DNA of 64,000 nt, from NCBI GenBank assembly GCA_019828595.1, contig JAHQRK010000003.1, positions 1,116,001 to 1,180,000 of the forward strand, in the 5' to 3' direction. The translations under genes were made by a program, and so were the position numbers. A model generated the notes under the pieces. That model worked only from the letters and a program-made list of their open reading frames with translations. It was not told where the DNA came from and did not search any database. Origin of the DNA: Aphanomyces cochlioides. Its lineage: Eukaryota > Oomycota > Saprolegniomycetes > Saprolegniales > Verrucalvaceae. Below are positions 44,901 through 55,816 of the stretch, one piece after another (the stretch's first letter is position 1; the number at the start of each line of letters is the position of its first letter).

Positions 44901-47559
44901 AGTCGGCGTATCGAATGCTCCAAGGACGCAAGGCCTTCCAGCGCATGCTCCATGCCTTCTCGTTCGTCGACTTGATCCACGCGTCGATCAAAACTGGCGC
45001 CGCGATCGGCTCGATTGGGTTTGGCCTCGAAGGCATGCCGCTGGCGGTTTATTTGACCCGCTTGGGACTTGGGAAGCAGCTCGCTGCTGTCGCCAAGGCG
45101 AACGTGACGACGATCGACGCGTTCTGGGCCGTGCCGGACGACAAATGGCTCAGTCTCGGCGTCCTGTGGACCAAGGAAGAGAAGACGCTGCTGCAATCTG
45201 CGCCAAGAAGCGTCCGGCCGTCCAAACGCCGCGCGCCATTGACGTCGCGCATGGACAATCTTCCCGAGAAGCATGGCTTTCACGTTCTCCCGTCGGAAAA
45301 AGTCGTGCACAAGATCCTCGTCGCGCATTTCACTGGCCAGCAGAGATGCGTCCTCGGCCTCGTCCGGGCGATCACAGCGGTCGCTTTCCCAATCTCCTTC
45401 AAGCAGCTCGAGATGTACATTCGCAGCTACGGCGGTCGACCGTCGCAAGCTGCCGACAACATCGCTGAGATCGTTCCGCCAGGCAGCACGACCGAAGCGG
45501 ATGAAGTCGCGCTGTACAAACTCTTCCGCCATGCGCTAAGGCGCTGCGCGATCGTCGCGAGCAATCTCAAACTCACGACGTTGGCGCTGAAGCTCAAGCG
45601 CATTCTCCAAGTCGCGGCGTCCATCCATGGCGTCGCCTGCGACCGCAAGCTGGCGATCTCAGCGACGCCTCTCGCTGCCGACGACGTCGCTTGGGTGCTA
45701 AAGGATCTTCCACCAGTCAAAGGCCTCTGGGAGTCGGATGTCGGCGCGACGGCCAAGCTGTCCGTCGCCCAAGGAGCGCTGTGGCTCCGCCACGTCGGAC
45801 TTGAGTACATGCTGCGGGTCGTGCGGTCGGCGCTGGCGATCCAGGCGACGTTCCGCATGTCCGTCGTGCGCAAATGGTACCTCGCGGTCGTCGCACACCG
45901 CCACGCCAGCGCTTTGACGATCCAGCTCGCGTGGCGGTGTAGCATGGCGTACGCCTTGCGGATGCACTACTTGGCCGAGCAGCGCTCCGAGTATGAGCAG
46001 CACTACGTCGAGTCGAGCGCGCTCTTCTTCTATATCTACGTCCTGACGCAAGAGCGGCTCCAGTCGCCTCCCGTCGACGCATTTGGCGACGAGCTGCCGT
46101 TCCGTCCACAAGTTATCGACCGCTTGACGCGCAAGTGGATTCTCGCGTGGCCGTGGCTCGCATCGAGCAACCAAGCGCCAGACACGGCCGCCTCGGCGTT
46201 TGAATCCAACGTCGTCTGCTCCGTGTGCGACAACGAGCGAGCAAGCCGCGTGTGTGACGTCTGCTGCACGTCTCGAGGCGACTACATCTACTACTGCTTT
46301 GCGTGCTACACGACGGCGCATCCGCCCGCGCTGAGCTGGCACACGTACAAACCACTCAACCGCGTCGTCGCGCAAGCTCTTCGATGCGTCGAATGCACGC
46401 GCTTGAGCTCCCATCGCTGTCTTGTCTGCCACGAAGACTACTGCGATCGCTGCTTGAGTCGCATCCACGGCAAGGGCAAGCGATCGACGCATCTCATTGA
46501 GCATTATGCGCCAGAGAGTCAAGTTTGCATCGAATGCGAGATGCGCGTCGCCCTCCAAACGTGCGCCGTCTGCGGCGACGCTCTCTGTGAAGCCTGCGCC
46601 GCGCGGACACACGCCAAAGGAAACAAAGCCAAGCATGTCATGACGCCAATTGAACAGCCGCTGCCACCAGACTCGAGTCATTGCGCACAATGCCGAGCTC
46701 GCGTGGCAGACTCGACGTGCCACCACTGCGCCAAGCCGGTTTGCAGGGTCTGCGCCGACACGACGCATCTCGTAAGCACTCTACGTCGATGGACGCGATG
46801 GACCGACGTACTTTGTAGGCGAGCTGCTTGGAGACGCAGCTCGACGTGGCCAAGCGCAAGCTCCTCGGGAACAATGTCTGCGTCGACTGCGGCAAGCCCG
46901 CCGACAGGGAATGCGCCACGTGCGGTGACAAGTACTGCAGCATTCGGTGGATGGGCAATCCTGGCTGCTTTGAGAGATTCCATGCCAAGGGGAAACGCAT
47001 CGAGCATGAAGCGACGCCATTGACTTTGCCGCCGCTGGAACTCACGCCGGAAGTCGCGACTCTGGAAAGCAAAGTCATGATGCAACGCCAAGCCGCGAGA
47101 GCGGCCGAGAAGGCCGCAATGCAAGCCCAACAAGACGCGGAAGAGCTCCAACGGCTTGAGTTGGAACGCGAACAGCGGGCGTTCGCAGCACAGATCCAAC
47201 GAGCCAAGAGAGAGCTCCATGTCGTGGAGGAAGACCCGATCAAACCATCGAAAGAAGAGGAGAAATTGCCGCCGCCGTCCACCTTTCGCAAACCAAAGAA
47301 ACAAGCGCCAAAGTGCACCGTCGCTGGCTGCACCAACGCCGCCATCCGACGATATCCTTACTGCGCGACGCACTGCACGGCGCAGAAACTCCTCGCGATG
47401 GGTTACGATACAAAGGAAGCTGCCAAAGTCCTCGCTTCCATTGAGAAAGCAACACGGCGACGCAAGGATTTTAAGAATGGACAGCACCAAGGCTTGCCGC
47501 TATTGACGCGCGTCCGACGAGAACTCCAAGCCATGCCGTTCCTCAACGGAGGCGACTAA
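38993..47559 (+). CDS. Giant IQ / SAM / WW / B-box multidomain protein (about 2,660 aa)
   Basis: I place exons 38993..39323, 39367..39564, 39609..39805, 39851..40437 (with one unresolved inner intron), 40487..40556, 40595..41166, 41217..41670, 41717..42341, 42391..42934, 42990..43506, 43553..46771 and 46819..47559. Order of domains: a low-complexity N-terminus; many IQ/AAA-myosin-like repeats (AAVLIQKAWYTY, ARVIQAAYRAF, CAIVIQRNMRRHW, TCIQRVFRGQW); a SAM domain (LIGWLRRLGLDDYYDMLVKHG); a coiled coil; one WW near MWFYVKLHSGAMVWERP; a second WW (FGWTEIPADKVYYYHTPTG); a second SAM-like block; five B-box zinc fingers (CIECEMRVALQTCAVC and similar); and a C-terminal Cys-rich end. A TGA at 39985-39987 must lie in an intron whose length is a multiple of three. 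Base composition is visibly GC-richer than its neighbours. A calmodulin-binding cytoskeletal or flagellar scaffold is inference. Confidence 0.75.
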
Positions 47560-47602
47560 AAGGAAGAAGAGAATGGATAAAGCCAAGTTGATCGTGTTGG
47601 AA

Positions 47603-50600
47603 TTATGACACTTCAGTCTTGATAGGATCGACGACGTCTTCCGCTGGTTCCTCTGCTTCTACTTTGACTGGCTCGGCTTCTTGGAGCTGTAAATGCGTCC
47701 GCCACTCGGGCGACAGCGTCGCGATGTCGCTGCAAAAGGTTTTGAATGGCTCGACGAGATCTTTGCCTTCGTCCATTTCAAACACTTGACGGCCTTGAGC
47801 GAGCGGCAAGTCCGCGATCGCGCGGAACGAATGCGGCTGGATGACGACACTGCATTTGAGCCAGCCGATCCAGAGAGACTCTTCCATCTCCCAAACGTGA
47901 CGGGAGCTCAGTGTTTCGAGGCATGTCGCCATGTGCTTGCGCATCTTGGGATGCATCTGGACGGCTTGGATCATCGTGCGCAATGTGTACTTGGGCACGG
48001 GGGTTTCGCTCACCAATGTTGTCGTGACGGCTGCAATCACATCGACGGGGAACGCGACGGGATGCTCCATGCAGAGCCCAATGGCTTTGAGAATGCGCTT
48101 TTGCTTTTCATTCTCGTCGGGGATGTGGTGCAGCGCGAGGAGAAAAGCTGTCGCGTCGATTTTGAGCGGAATCGGCTTGAGAAGTTCCTGGACGACTTCC
48201 ACGACGCACTGGAGCGGCAGGTCAAAGAAGAGCGACAGGTGGTCCATCACACGCTCCGACGACAGTTCCGACGCGACGGGAATGAGGATCGAGATTGCGT
48301 CCAACACGTCATTTTTTCGGTCTTGGTAGAGTTGAAAGAGCGGATCGACAAGCGTCGAGGGGTCTTTTGACAGACTGACGAGGACTTTGACGACATGCAG
48401 CACGAAATCAAGCGCCTTTGGAGGAAACGCGTTGAGCTGCGCGAGGACAACAGCTTCGCCTTCATTCCGTCGAAGCAATTTGATCAATTTATCCACGGAC
48501 GACTGCAAAACGTGCTGAACTTCAGGACTCGACGAGGCGTAGACCGTCACAAAGCGAGAAAATAAATCGGGGCGCTTGGCACACAGCGCGAGGAACAATT
48601 CCATGCGCTGCAGCACTTCTTCCTCCGTCTGAGGACAGCCTGAAAAGTCATGCTCGGCTTGGAGAGCTTTGGCATACTGGATCAAGCTGTCAGACAAATC
48701 TGGAGATTGAATTTGGTCCAAGTAGTACTTTCGACGGGGCGACGATGGAGGACCTGGCTCTTCTTCGATGATTTCTTCCTTGATCTTGACATCTTCGTTG
48801 CCATTCATGTCGACATCCTCGCTGGTTGCTTCGGCAGGCTGCTCGTCCGACGCACAGAGAGTCTTCATGAGCTCCGTCGCGTGTGCTTCGATGAGTCCTT
48901 GGAGATTTGGCAGGGGATAAATTTGGTTTGCCAAGCATCGAATCGTTGGATTGCGGATGCTTTCTTCTTTGTGAGTCGCAAAATGGAGCAGTACTTGCAA
49001 GCACGCTTCTTGACCATTCGTTCGTTCTGTGATGAAATTACGGAGCGCCACGACACCCATCGTGACGCGATCCTTGTCTGCTGCATCGTGAAATTGGAGC
49101 GAAATCACCTTGAGAACTTCAGATGAAAGACTTGGAATGTGGCTCAAGAGGTGGTAGAAGAGTTTCTTGTCCGCAGACACTTTGGGATCGACTTTGGTTC
49201 GGAGCAGGCCGCAGACGAGGCCGACCAAATGGATGTACACGCGAGGATCTCGGTTTGATTCCTTCATATCCCTCGACTCGATCGTTTCGTACAGTGACGT
49301 CATGTATTCATGGTACAAGAGCGAGACCAAGAGGCCATGTCGCTTGTGAATGTTTTCCCCAATGTAGTCGACGACAACTTTGTGCGGTTTGCACTTGTCG
49401 TCTTCGACGAGCCATCGACTCGTGGCCAAGCGGCAGACCAGAGTTTCACGCACAGCTTCTTTGCCACTGACAACGACGCCATATTCGTTGCCAAGAAGGC
49501 GTTGAATCGTCTGCTGGGCCATTTGCTTGCACCATTCGCTTGTGACGGGCTTGATGTTTACTTTAATCGCATTGTACTCGCGTGTAACATCGTCCTTCGT
49601 GACTGCTATTATGGGTTCGACCAGAGTCTTGGCGTTCGCGCAGATCATGTCTGTCACGCTTTCAAGACTTTCTTCGTCAAAAATTGCCCCGAGTGTCGGC
49701 ACCACTTCCTTCTTTTCACGGCCACGTAGCCGAGGATCTCGCACATTTTTCTTGGCCGTCGCTTCTTTGATTGCAAGGACTGAAGTAGGCGTAGCCAAAC
49801 AAGACAGTAATGCCGTGACGCGATCTTTAAGACCACTTGGTGTATGGAGGAGCTCCAACTTTGCGCTGTTGGGATGAAGGGGAACTACAGAGGGAAGATT
49901 GTCCATGTTGTTGAGGACGAGCTGAATGACCGACTCGGTCGGCATGTTGACCACCGAGTCGACTGTGGCAGCACCCACCGCCTCTCTCTTTGTTCGTTTA
50001 GCAAGTGGCGCTTCAAAGCGCATCTTCGCAGAGTCACGCTTGACGTTCTTGAGCGATGCGTCACTGGGTGCAGAGACATATTTTCGTCGCCGTTCTTTGG
50101 ATTTCGTCAACGCCTTGAATGCACGCTCCGACAGGTCAAACGCCATTAAAAAGTCTTTGACTGTGTTCGCGTACGCTGCTGTCGATGGGAGTTGCAGCAT
50201 CTTGAGTAAGTTGGCCTTGACTGTGTGGATAATGGTGTCTTGAGTTGGGGTTGGGAGACGCTCGATGATTGATGGTACGGAAATCAAACAAGGAACAACT
50301 AACGGAACAAAGTCTGGCCGTAGAATTGTCATTAGACTCAGCGAATGAACCATTGTGAGGTACTCTCGGCGACCAAAGGAAAGCATGGGATTGTTTGGAG
50401 ATGATTGGAGACGGTCTACAAGACTTTGGACGATTGATAGCCCCAGCTGACCGACAGCATCAACTCGGACAAATGGATGACTAGATGGAATAGTGCCAAG
50501 GTGAACTGCATCGGGCTGTATATTGGAACGTGCAGGATCACGGTAAACCGAGTCTGTAGCGGGCGAGAAATGCAACGCACAACTCTCTAGGATTCGAATG

Positions 50601-51109
50601 GTCCATAAAACTGACTCAGCGTCCTGGAATTGATGCAAAGTCTGCTGCATGATGTGAATCGTGCGTAAGAGTGCATCCCAGACTTGTGGATCAGCTCCCT
50701 CAAGAGGCTGAGCCCAAATATGATAAATCGTTCCCGGGATGTACTTGTCGAGGACTTTAAGCGCCTTTCGAATTGCTGACGGTCCTGCATTGATGGTGAG
50801 GATGCCACCACATACTTCAAACAATGCAAGTCGAGATTGAGCGAGGACGGCAGGTGTCTTGATCTGAGGATTCTTCGCAGGGTCCATGATTTCCTCCATG
50901 AACTGCAAAGCAAACTTGGCGACTGCAACATTGCGTTCGTTTGAAAAAGGTACAATTGCATCCAGGAATGCTTTGTATTCTGGAATAGATCGTCCAAGGT
51001 TCGGTGTTCTTTCCAGGATGATTTCCTTGACTTGCTGCAAGAGATCCACTTTCACTGTTGTATCCATAGCCATATGCGCTTGGTTAATGAGATCCATAAC
51101 CTGCGCCAT
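47603..51109 (-). CDS. SYMPK: Symplekin (mRNA 3'-end processing scaffold)
   Basis: An intronless frame of 1,168 aa from the ATG at 51109 (MAQVMDLINQA). The N-terminal HEAT-repeat part contains NERNVAVAKFALQFMEEI and SRLALFEVCGGILTINAG. The middle has a basic KR-rich linker, RDPRLRGREKK and HIHKRHGLLVSLLYHEY-type sequence. The C-terminal Symplekin_C domain contains RVMDHLSLFFDLPL and ALHHIPDEN...LKAIGLCMEH. Symplekin scaffolds CPSF/CstF and the histone cleavage complex in the nucleus and binds the Ssu72 phosphatase. An acidic KIKEEIIEEEPG insert precedes the C-terminal domain. A TTG at 51145 was rejected as a start. The gene is tail-to-tail with the giant protein gene (43-bp gap). Confidence 0.9.
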   Translation of the reverse strand: MAQVMDLINQAHMAMDTTVKVDLLQQVKEIILERTPNLGRSIPEYKAFLDAIVPFSNERNVAVAKFALQFMEEIMDPAKNPQIKTPAVLAQSRLALFEVCGGILTINAGPSAIRKALKVLDKYIPGTIYHIWAQPLEGADPQVWDALLRTIHIMQQTLHQFQDAESVLWTIRILESCALHFSPATDSVYRDPARSNIQPDAVHLGTIPSSHPFVRVDAVGQLGLSIVQSLVDRLQSSPNNPMLSFGRREYLTMVHSLSLMTILRPDFVPLVVPCLISVPSIIERLPTPTQDTIIHTVKANLLKMLQLPSTAAYANTVKDFLMAFDLSERAFKALTKSKERRRKYVSAPSDASLKNVKRDSAKMRFEAPLAKRTKREAVGAATVDSVVNMPTESVIQLVLNNMDNLPSVVPLHPNSAKLELLHTPSGLKDRVTALLSCLATPTSVLAIKEATAKKNVRDPRLRGREKKEVVPTLGAIFDEESLESVTDMICANAKTLVEPIIAVTKDDVTREYNAIKVNIKPVTSEWCKQMAQQTIQRLLGNEYGVVVSGKEAVRETLVCRLATSRWLVEDDKCKPHKVVVDYIGENIHKRHGLLVSLLYHEYMTSLYETIESRDMKESNRDPRVYIHLVGLVCGLLRTKVDPKVSADKKLFYHLLSHIPSLSSEVLKVISLQFHDAADKDRVTMGVVALRNFITERTNGQEACLQVLLHFATHKEESIRNPTIRCLANQIYPLPNLQGLIEAHATELMKTLCASDEQPAEATSEDVDMNGNEDVKIKEEIIEEEPGPPSSPRRKYYLDQIQSPDLSDSLIQYAKALQAEHDFSGCPQTEEEVLQRMELFLALCAKRPDLFSRFVTVYASSSPEVQHVLQSSVDKLIKLLRRNEGEAVVLAQLNAFPPKALDFVLHVVKVLVSLSKDPSTLVDPLFQLYQDRKNDVLDAISILIPVASELSSERVMDHLSLFFDLPLQCVVEVVQELLKPIPLKIDATAFLLALHHIPDENEKQKRILKAIGLCMEHPVAFPVDVIAAVTTTLVSETPVPKYTLRTMIQAVQMHPKMRKHMATCLETLSSRHVWEMEESLWIGWLKCSVVIQPHSFRAIADLPLAQGRQVFEMDEGKDLVEPFKTFCSDIATLSPEWRTHLQLQEAEPVKVEAEEPAEDVVDPIKTEVS

Positions 51110-51299
51110 CGTATCTTCAGGACGAGCTGTGTCGAGGAACCTCAAGCGAGAGGTGGGTCACTTTTGCGTGGTTCGAAAATACCTCTTTAATTTGATGAAG
51201 TCGGCCAAATATTAATATTCAAAGTAAAATCTCACAAAATTAGTGTATATTGTGAGATTCATTCTAAATAGTGAGATGGGTTGGAAATGTATATAATGA

Positions 51300-52200
51300 C
51301 GGCAACTGTGATAGGAATCCTATCACACCATATAACACAATATGATTGGAAGTTAATCTGATGAATTGACTTTGTAGACGAAAACAGACCATGAACCTCG
51401 TGGAGCATTGACAGATAAGTTTAACAAGAAAGACAGAAAAGGAAACCCTTGATTACACTCAACACGTAGAGGTACTCGGTATGCGTTGCTCGTCGTTCCC
51501 CAACCCGGGCTATTCAAATGTCAAATCGACACTTTGAATACCTGCACTGCAGTCTAATTACATTTTACACACACGAATAGTGATAGTTCTCGCATCTCTC
51601 CACTACCTCATGAGCAGTAGGCAGTAGAGCAATAATCAATTGAATTATCCCACACTCAATGGTTCATGAATCATTCAAACTTTGACGTTGCAACGTCACA
51701 ACTTGATAGGATAATGAATTGTGAGGCGAAGGTGTGGAGATCAAATCCGTCATCAATACTTTTGACTATTGCTTGTGCTTTAATTCATGAATCGTATGAA
51801 ATTCATGAAATCTACAGTGTTTTGTGTTTTGTGCTTTAGCCATTTCAATATGCTTCCAGTATAATTAAGCGAGTGGGCGCGCGCAACACGCGAACAATCG
51901 TGATGTTGTGTTGTAGCTAGTATAACTTATATTGTGCTAGACGTTCAACAAAGATTCAGGGCTTCTTTATTTGTCGGCTAGACTTTAAGCATGCGAGTGC
52001 ATGATGCTTGATATCTGCCAATATTCGTTTGTTGAGCAACTGTGATAGAATCTCCATCACAGTTGCTCAGGATTTTGCACATTTCAGATTTGTATACTGA
52101 TATCAAGTCAAAAACATTTATTGAAAACGGATTTCAGGCAACTGTGATAGATTTCCTATCACACTCCAATACAAAATGATCATGTTTCTATCATAGTTGC
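51300..52200. repeat. Cluster of CAACTGTGATAG foldback repeats
   Basis: At least three hairpins share CAACTGTGAT: 51307-51327 with perfect 10-nt arms, 52033-52069 with perfect 14-nt arms around AGAATCTCC, and 52138-52200, where an inner CTATCACA pairs with TGTGATAG and an outer GCAACTGTGATAG pairs with CTATCATAGTTGC. They may be solo ends or a small foldback element family. The surrounding 51.2-52.6 kb has no gene. Confidence 0.65.
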
Positions 52201-52430
52201 AGCAGATGTATCGATTTTTTAAATCGTTTTTCCAATCTCGCAGCCAATCAGAATCGAGTATTTAACTATTTCACGCAAAACACACCCCAACACACTCTAA
52301 CACACATGCAATTAATTTTACCAATATTTGTTTTAACTTGGCTTCAGTATGGTCAAATCGATTTGTAAATGCATTTGAGTTTTGGTCAAAAATACAAATT
52401 TGACTGAAATTGACAATATGACAATGAATT
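52201..52430 (+). repeat. Single arm of the CCAATCAG/CACAC repeat family
   Basis: It has the same block order as the arms at 2711-3510: CGATTTTT..AAATCG, GCCAATCAGAATCGAG, CACGCAAAACACACC, then GTCAAAAATACAAATTTG and GACAATATG. It is the closest match to the 3333-3510 arm. It abuts the foldback at 52200. Confidence 0.6.
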
Positions 52431-52648
52431 ACTGTAAACCGTCAAAACGTAAAGTGCTCCAGATTACTCCAGACAAATTATCATAACTGGTGACAGTATA
52501 TTGGAGCAATTGACTTCATGATGAAAGAGAATCATCCTCAGCATGCTGTGAGGACTGTACAAGTAGTTTGAGTTACGAAAGACATTCGTCCTAGTTATTT
52601 TAAGAGATGACGCTTTATACAGATCGGGCCATGCTGGACGAAATGCTC

Positions 52649-52819
52649 TACTACACCATTTGCCGGTTTAGTTCGTTTAACTTGCGATATATTTCGTATT
52701 GTTTGCAATATATTTCGTATCAGTGCAATATATTTCGTATGACTTGCATTTAATTTCGTGGTCGGCGACAAAAATCGATTTATATTTCGCATGACTTGCA
52801 TTATATTTCATACCTCTTG
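52649..52819 (+). repeat. Left terminal inverted repeat with 17-nt submotifs
   Basis: It starts ACTACACCATTTGCCGG and ends CATACCTCTTG. Inside are about five copies of TGCAATATATTTCGTAT-like units. It is the inverted partner of 55646-55816. Confidence 0.85.
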
Positions 52820-53187
52820 CATTTAATTTCATATTTTTTTGCTTATATTTCGTATCACGTGCATTAAATTCGCAGAAAAGAGAAAAAGTACATAGAAAAT
52901 TTAACAAAAAATTGTTATCGACCTCATAAGAAATTGATGGGACGCTTCAATCACCATATAAGTCAATGCGAGCATCAATCAAGCTCGGTAGAGTTCATAT
53001 GCGCTTGCCCGTCGCAAATTCATAGCTCAAGCCAACACTGCAACACATAGGACGTTGAAAATATTTTGCATTACTACGAATTAAAATGCACGTGATACGA
53101 AACATAAGCAAAAAAATATGAAATTAAATGCAAGGGTCTGCGGGAAGTTGCCGGTTTGATAAAAACCCAAATGGATCACATGTATTA

Positions 53188-54049
53188 TTATAGAATACTA
53201 TTCACCTCGCGCTCAAAGCTGAAACCACAGAAATTGAAGTTTGAGAGAGTCGTGCTGTCGCTCGTTGTAGCAAAGGTGTCTGAAGCTGCTTCCATCTTTG
53301 CAACTAGTACAAGCGCACCCGTCTCGAGACAGCGAACAATTGTCTTGATAACTTGATTTGGACTCCACTTCACATTGATTGGAAAATTGATCCGAATCGT
53401 TGACTGGGGCAAGTCGCTGATGACATCCGTGTGTGTTTGGAGTTGCTTTTTCAACGCCATGATTATTGGATGATAATTTGCGATTTTCTTCAAATCAATC
53501 TCTTCCTTGAAAATATTGTCAAATTTGGCCATAATGATTGGCCAATTATAACTAACCAATCCAAAACGTCCATTCTTTGAAACTTCAAATTTGAGTTTGT
53601 TCACTCCAGATGGAAGGGAGAGCGTCAAAACAAGCATCTCATGCATTGTTTCGGGATCATTGTAAACTGCTAGATTGCATGGAGGGTTAGAAAAGACACA
53701 AGAATCACTCTCTTCATCATCAGAGTACTCCTCCTCGTGCTCTTCCGCTTTGTGTCTTTTAAGTGGGCGTAGCTCGTCGATTTCATCCATAGTCGACTCA
53801 TCAGCACATGCATCGCGACCTACTACATACAATTAAGCTGCGATTCATTTCATTCGTACACTCTGTGCCTAGTCGGGCTCGTGTTTTGCTGAGATGCATG
53901 AGAAAACAGTTGAGAGACACACGTCGAAAGGGAATGTGTGCGGCGTAGATTGTCTTGGGCTTGTCCTTTGGTTCAATTGAACCATCGCGAATTAGCTTCT
54001 CCAAGAGTTTTTGCTCTGGGCCATTGCTGGCCCATCTGTACTCAACCAT
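53188..54049 (-). CDS. Transposon companion protein of unknown function
   Basis: Two exons, complement(53188..53819, 53860..54049), give 273 aa. The N-terminus (MVEYRWASNGPEQKLLEKLI) is helical. Then comes an acidic linker (EEHEEEYSDDEES) preceded by a basic LKRHK, and a C-terminal 150-residue alpha/beta region (FEVSKNGRFGLVSY, INVKWSPNQVIKTIV, GALVLVAK). It lies inside the inverted repeats and divergent from the transposase, as accessory genes of PIF-type elements do. It may be the DNA-binding partner, but no Myb/SANT signature is visible. I do not recognise the domain. Confidence 0.65.
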
Positions 54050-54705
54050 TCGAAATGAGAAGTGAAAACATATATCTTTGCTCTATTCGTGTTTCCCTCC
54101 AGCTTTTTCGCGCTCAAACACACAATTACGGATATAGGACACATTATCCGTACAGCTACTACACATCTTCAAGTTGGTATTTTGAAGTTGTGAAACGCCA
54201 TTTTGACCACATTTATGATAACGTTTTTCAGAGGTGATTTTAGCTTCTCTGATTGGGCTAAACTTTAAATTTCAAGCATATCTTTGTTCGCCATGATGTG
54301 AGCAACACAATGACGTGTTTGAAGTTTGTCAATTCCAAGAATTGAAAAAAGTTTCGGCCAATGAAAATCAATATATTTCACAAAATATAATATTTTCAGG
54401 AGTTTTGAAAGGGACTTTCTCACTGACGAAGACCTTGCGTCTCCATCTTGCAGCATATCATAGGGCACGTTTGGTCCAATTATCAAGTTATGCTTCGTCG
54501 TTGGCTCGAAAAGATGTTTTGACGACAGCATTGCCGTCCAAAAGACGCAAGTTTTGAATCTTTTTGTTTAACAAAACCACAATCTTCCACCATATATTTT
54601 TAATAAATATGGAATATAATATTATAAAATGCATACATTAATCAAATGAAACTTAAAAAAAATTAATTATGAAAAATATTTAAAAATCCGTCGTTATGAG
54701 CCTAG

Positions 54706-55600
54706 ATGCTATCACTTTCAAACATGTCGGCTGACGCATTTTACCTTGATGGCATGATACTTGCCCAGCATACGCCCCACGGAAGCGCTGCAGTTGGCAT
54801 TCGTCGGTTTAGAGAGATGTTTTGTACATCTCCTAGATGCTGCAGTCTTGCCTGGCGTCTCGTTGGAGAGAATCGACCACTGGGTTCTCGTCCAATTCAC
54901 CTGCTCTGGGCACTTCTCTTTCTCAAGACGTATGCCACCGAGGCCCAACAGCATGCCATAACTGGTGCCAATGAAAAGACGTTTCGCAAGTGGGTGTGGC
55001 AATGGATCCGCGCCATTGCCGCTTTGGATGTTGTGAGTATAGTTTATTATTTCTTAACTAACTATAATACAGATTCATTGGGGCAATCGTTTTGTGAACG
55101 CATCTCCTGGAGCAACGATGTTCGTTTCGCTTGACGGGACGGACTTCAGAATTTTGGAGCCCACTCCCTTCGATGCAAAATGGTTTAGTCACAAGTTCAA
55201 AGGAGCTGGATTGCGCTACGAGATATGTCTGCGTATTCATACAGGTCATATTGTTTGGGCTCACGGAGGCCTGCCATGTGGTGAATGGCCAGACCTGAGA
55301 CTTGCTCGTGATGCCTACATCTACGCTGTCAACCGTGGTGAAAAGACCTTAGCCGACAGAGGTTATGCAGATCCTTCATATTTTGTTTACCCTTCTGATG
55401 AAAGGCGAGACAATGCTCGTCAAAAGCAAATCATGGCTCGTCATGAAACTTGCAACAGAAGATTGAAGCAATTTCGAATTCTCGGTGGCATTTTTCGTCA
55501 TAGACTGACGTTACATCCTACTTGCTTCCACGCCGTCGTGAACTTGACCCAAATCATGATTGAAAATGGCGAGCCATTGTATTCAGTTTTTGAAACTTAA
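54706..55600 (+). CDS. DDE transposase (IS5/PIF-like)
   Basis: Two exons (54706..55032, 55073..55600) encode 284 aa without a break. The core has SLDGTDFRI for the first Asp, KTLADRGYADPSYF for the second, and MARHETCNRRLKQFRIL for the Glu, spaced as in IS5-like eukaryotic transposases. Upstream, GANEKTFRKWVWQWI suggests a helix-turn-helix. The 40-nt intron is GT-AG. This family moves by cut-and-paste. The sequence differs from both Harbinger transposases here, so it is a third lineage. The second ATG at 54724 is an alternative start. The catalytic triad is intact. Confidence 0.85.
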
Positions 55601-55645
55601 CATTTTAATATGAATTTCTTTGAAATCGTTATTTCCCGCAGGCCC

Positions 55646-55816
55646 CAAGAGGTATGAAATATAATGCAAGTCATGCGAAATATAAATCGATTTTCGTCGC
55701 TGGCCACGAAATTAAATGCAAGTCATACGAAATATATTGCAAGTCATATGAAATATATTGCACGTGATACGAAATATATCGCAAGTTAAACGAACTAAAC
55801 CGGCAAATGGTGTAGT
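55646..55816 (-). repeat. Right terminal inverted repeat
   Basis: It starts CAAGAGGTATG and ends CCGGCAAATGGTGTAGT, matching the left arm inverted with a handful of substitutions in the tandem units. Confidence 0.85.

Larger units (their letters stand above)
52649..55816. mobile_element. DNA transposon with 171-bp terminal inverted repeats, apparently intact
   Basis: Left arm 52649-52819 and right arm 55646-55816 have equal length and are near-identical when inverted. They contain a degenerate 17-nt tandem motif (TGCAATATATTTCGTAT). Between them lie a transposase gene (+) and a second gene (-), both with open frames. A further inverted copy of sequence next to the left arm occurs at about 53083-53133. 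No unambiguous target duplication was seen (the flanks are CTCTA and TTATG). The state of the genes and ends suggests a younger insertion than the Harbinger and Crypton copies. Confidence 0.8.

Noticed and set aside
47693..48370. 225-codon plus-strand frame within symplekin
   Set aside because: It lies wholly inside a strong minus-strand symplekin frame and shows no family features.
51109..51145. TTG at 51145 as the symplekin start
   Set aside because: A non-ATG start is not needed; an ATG at 51109 begins a sequence that fits the family.
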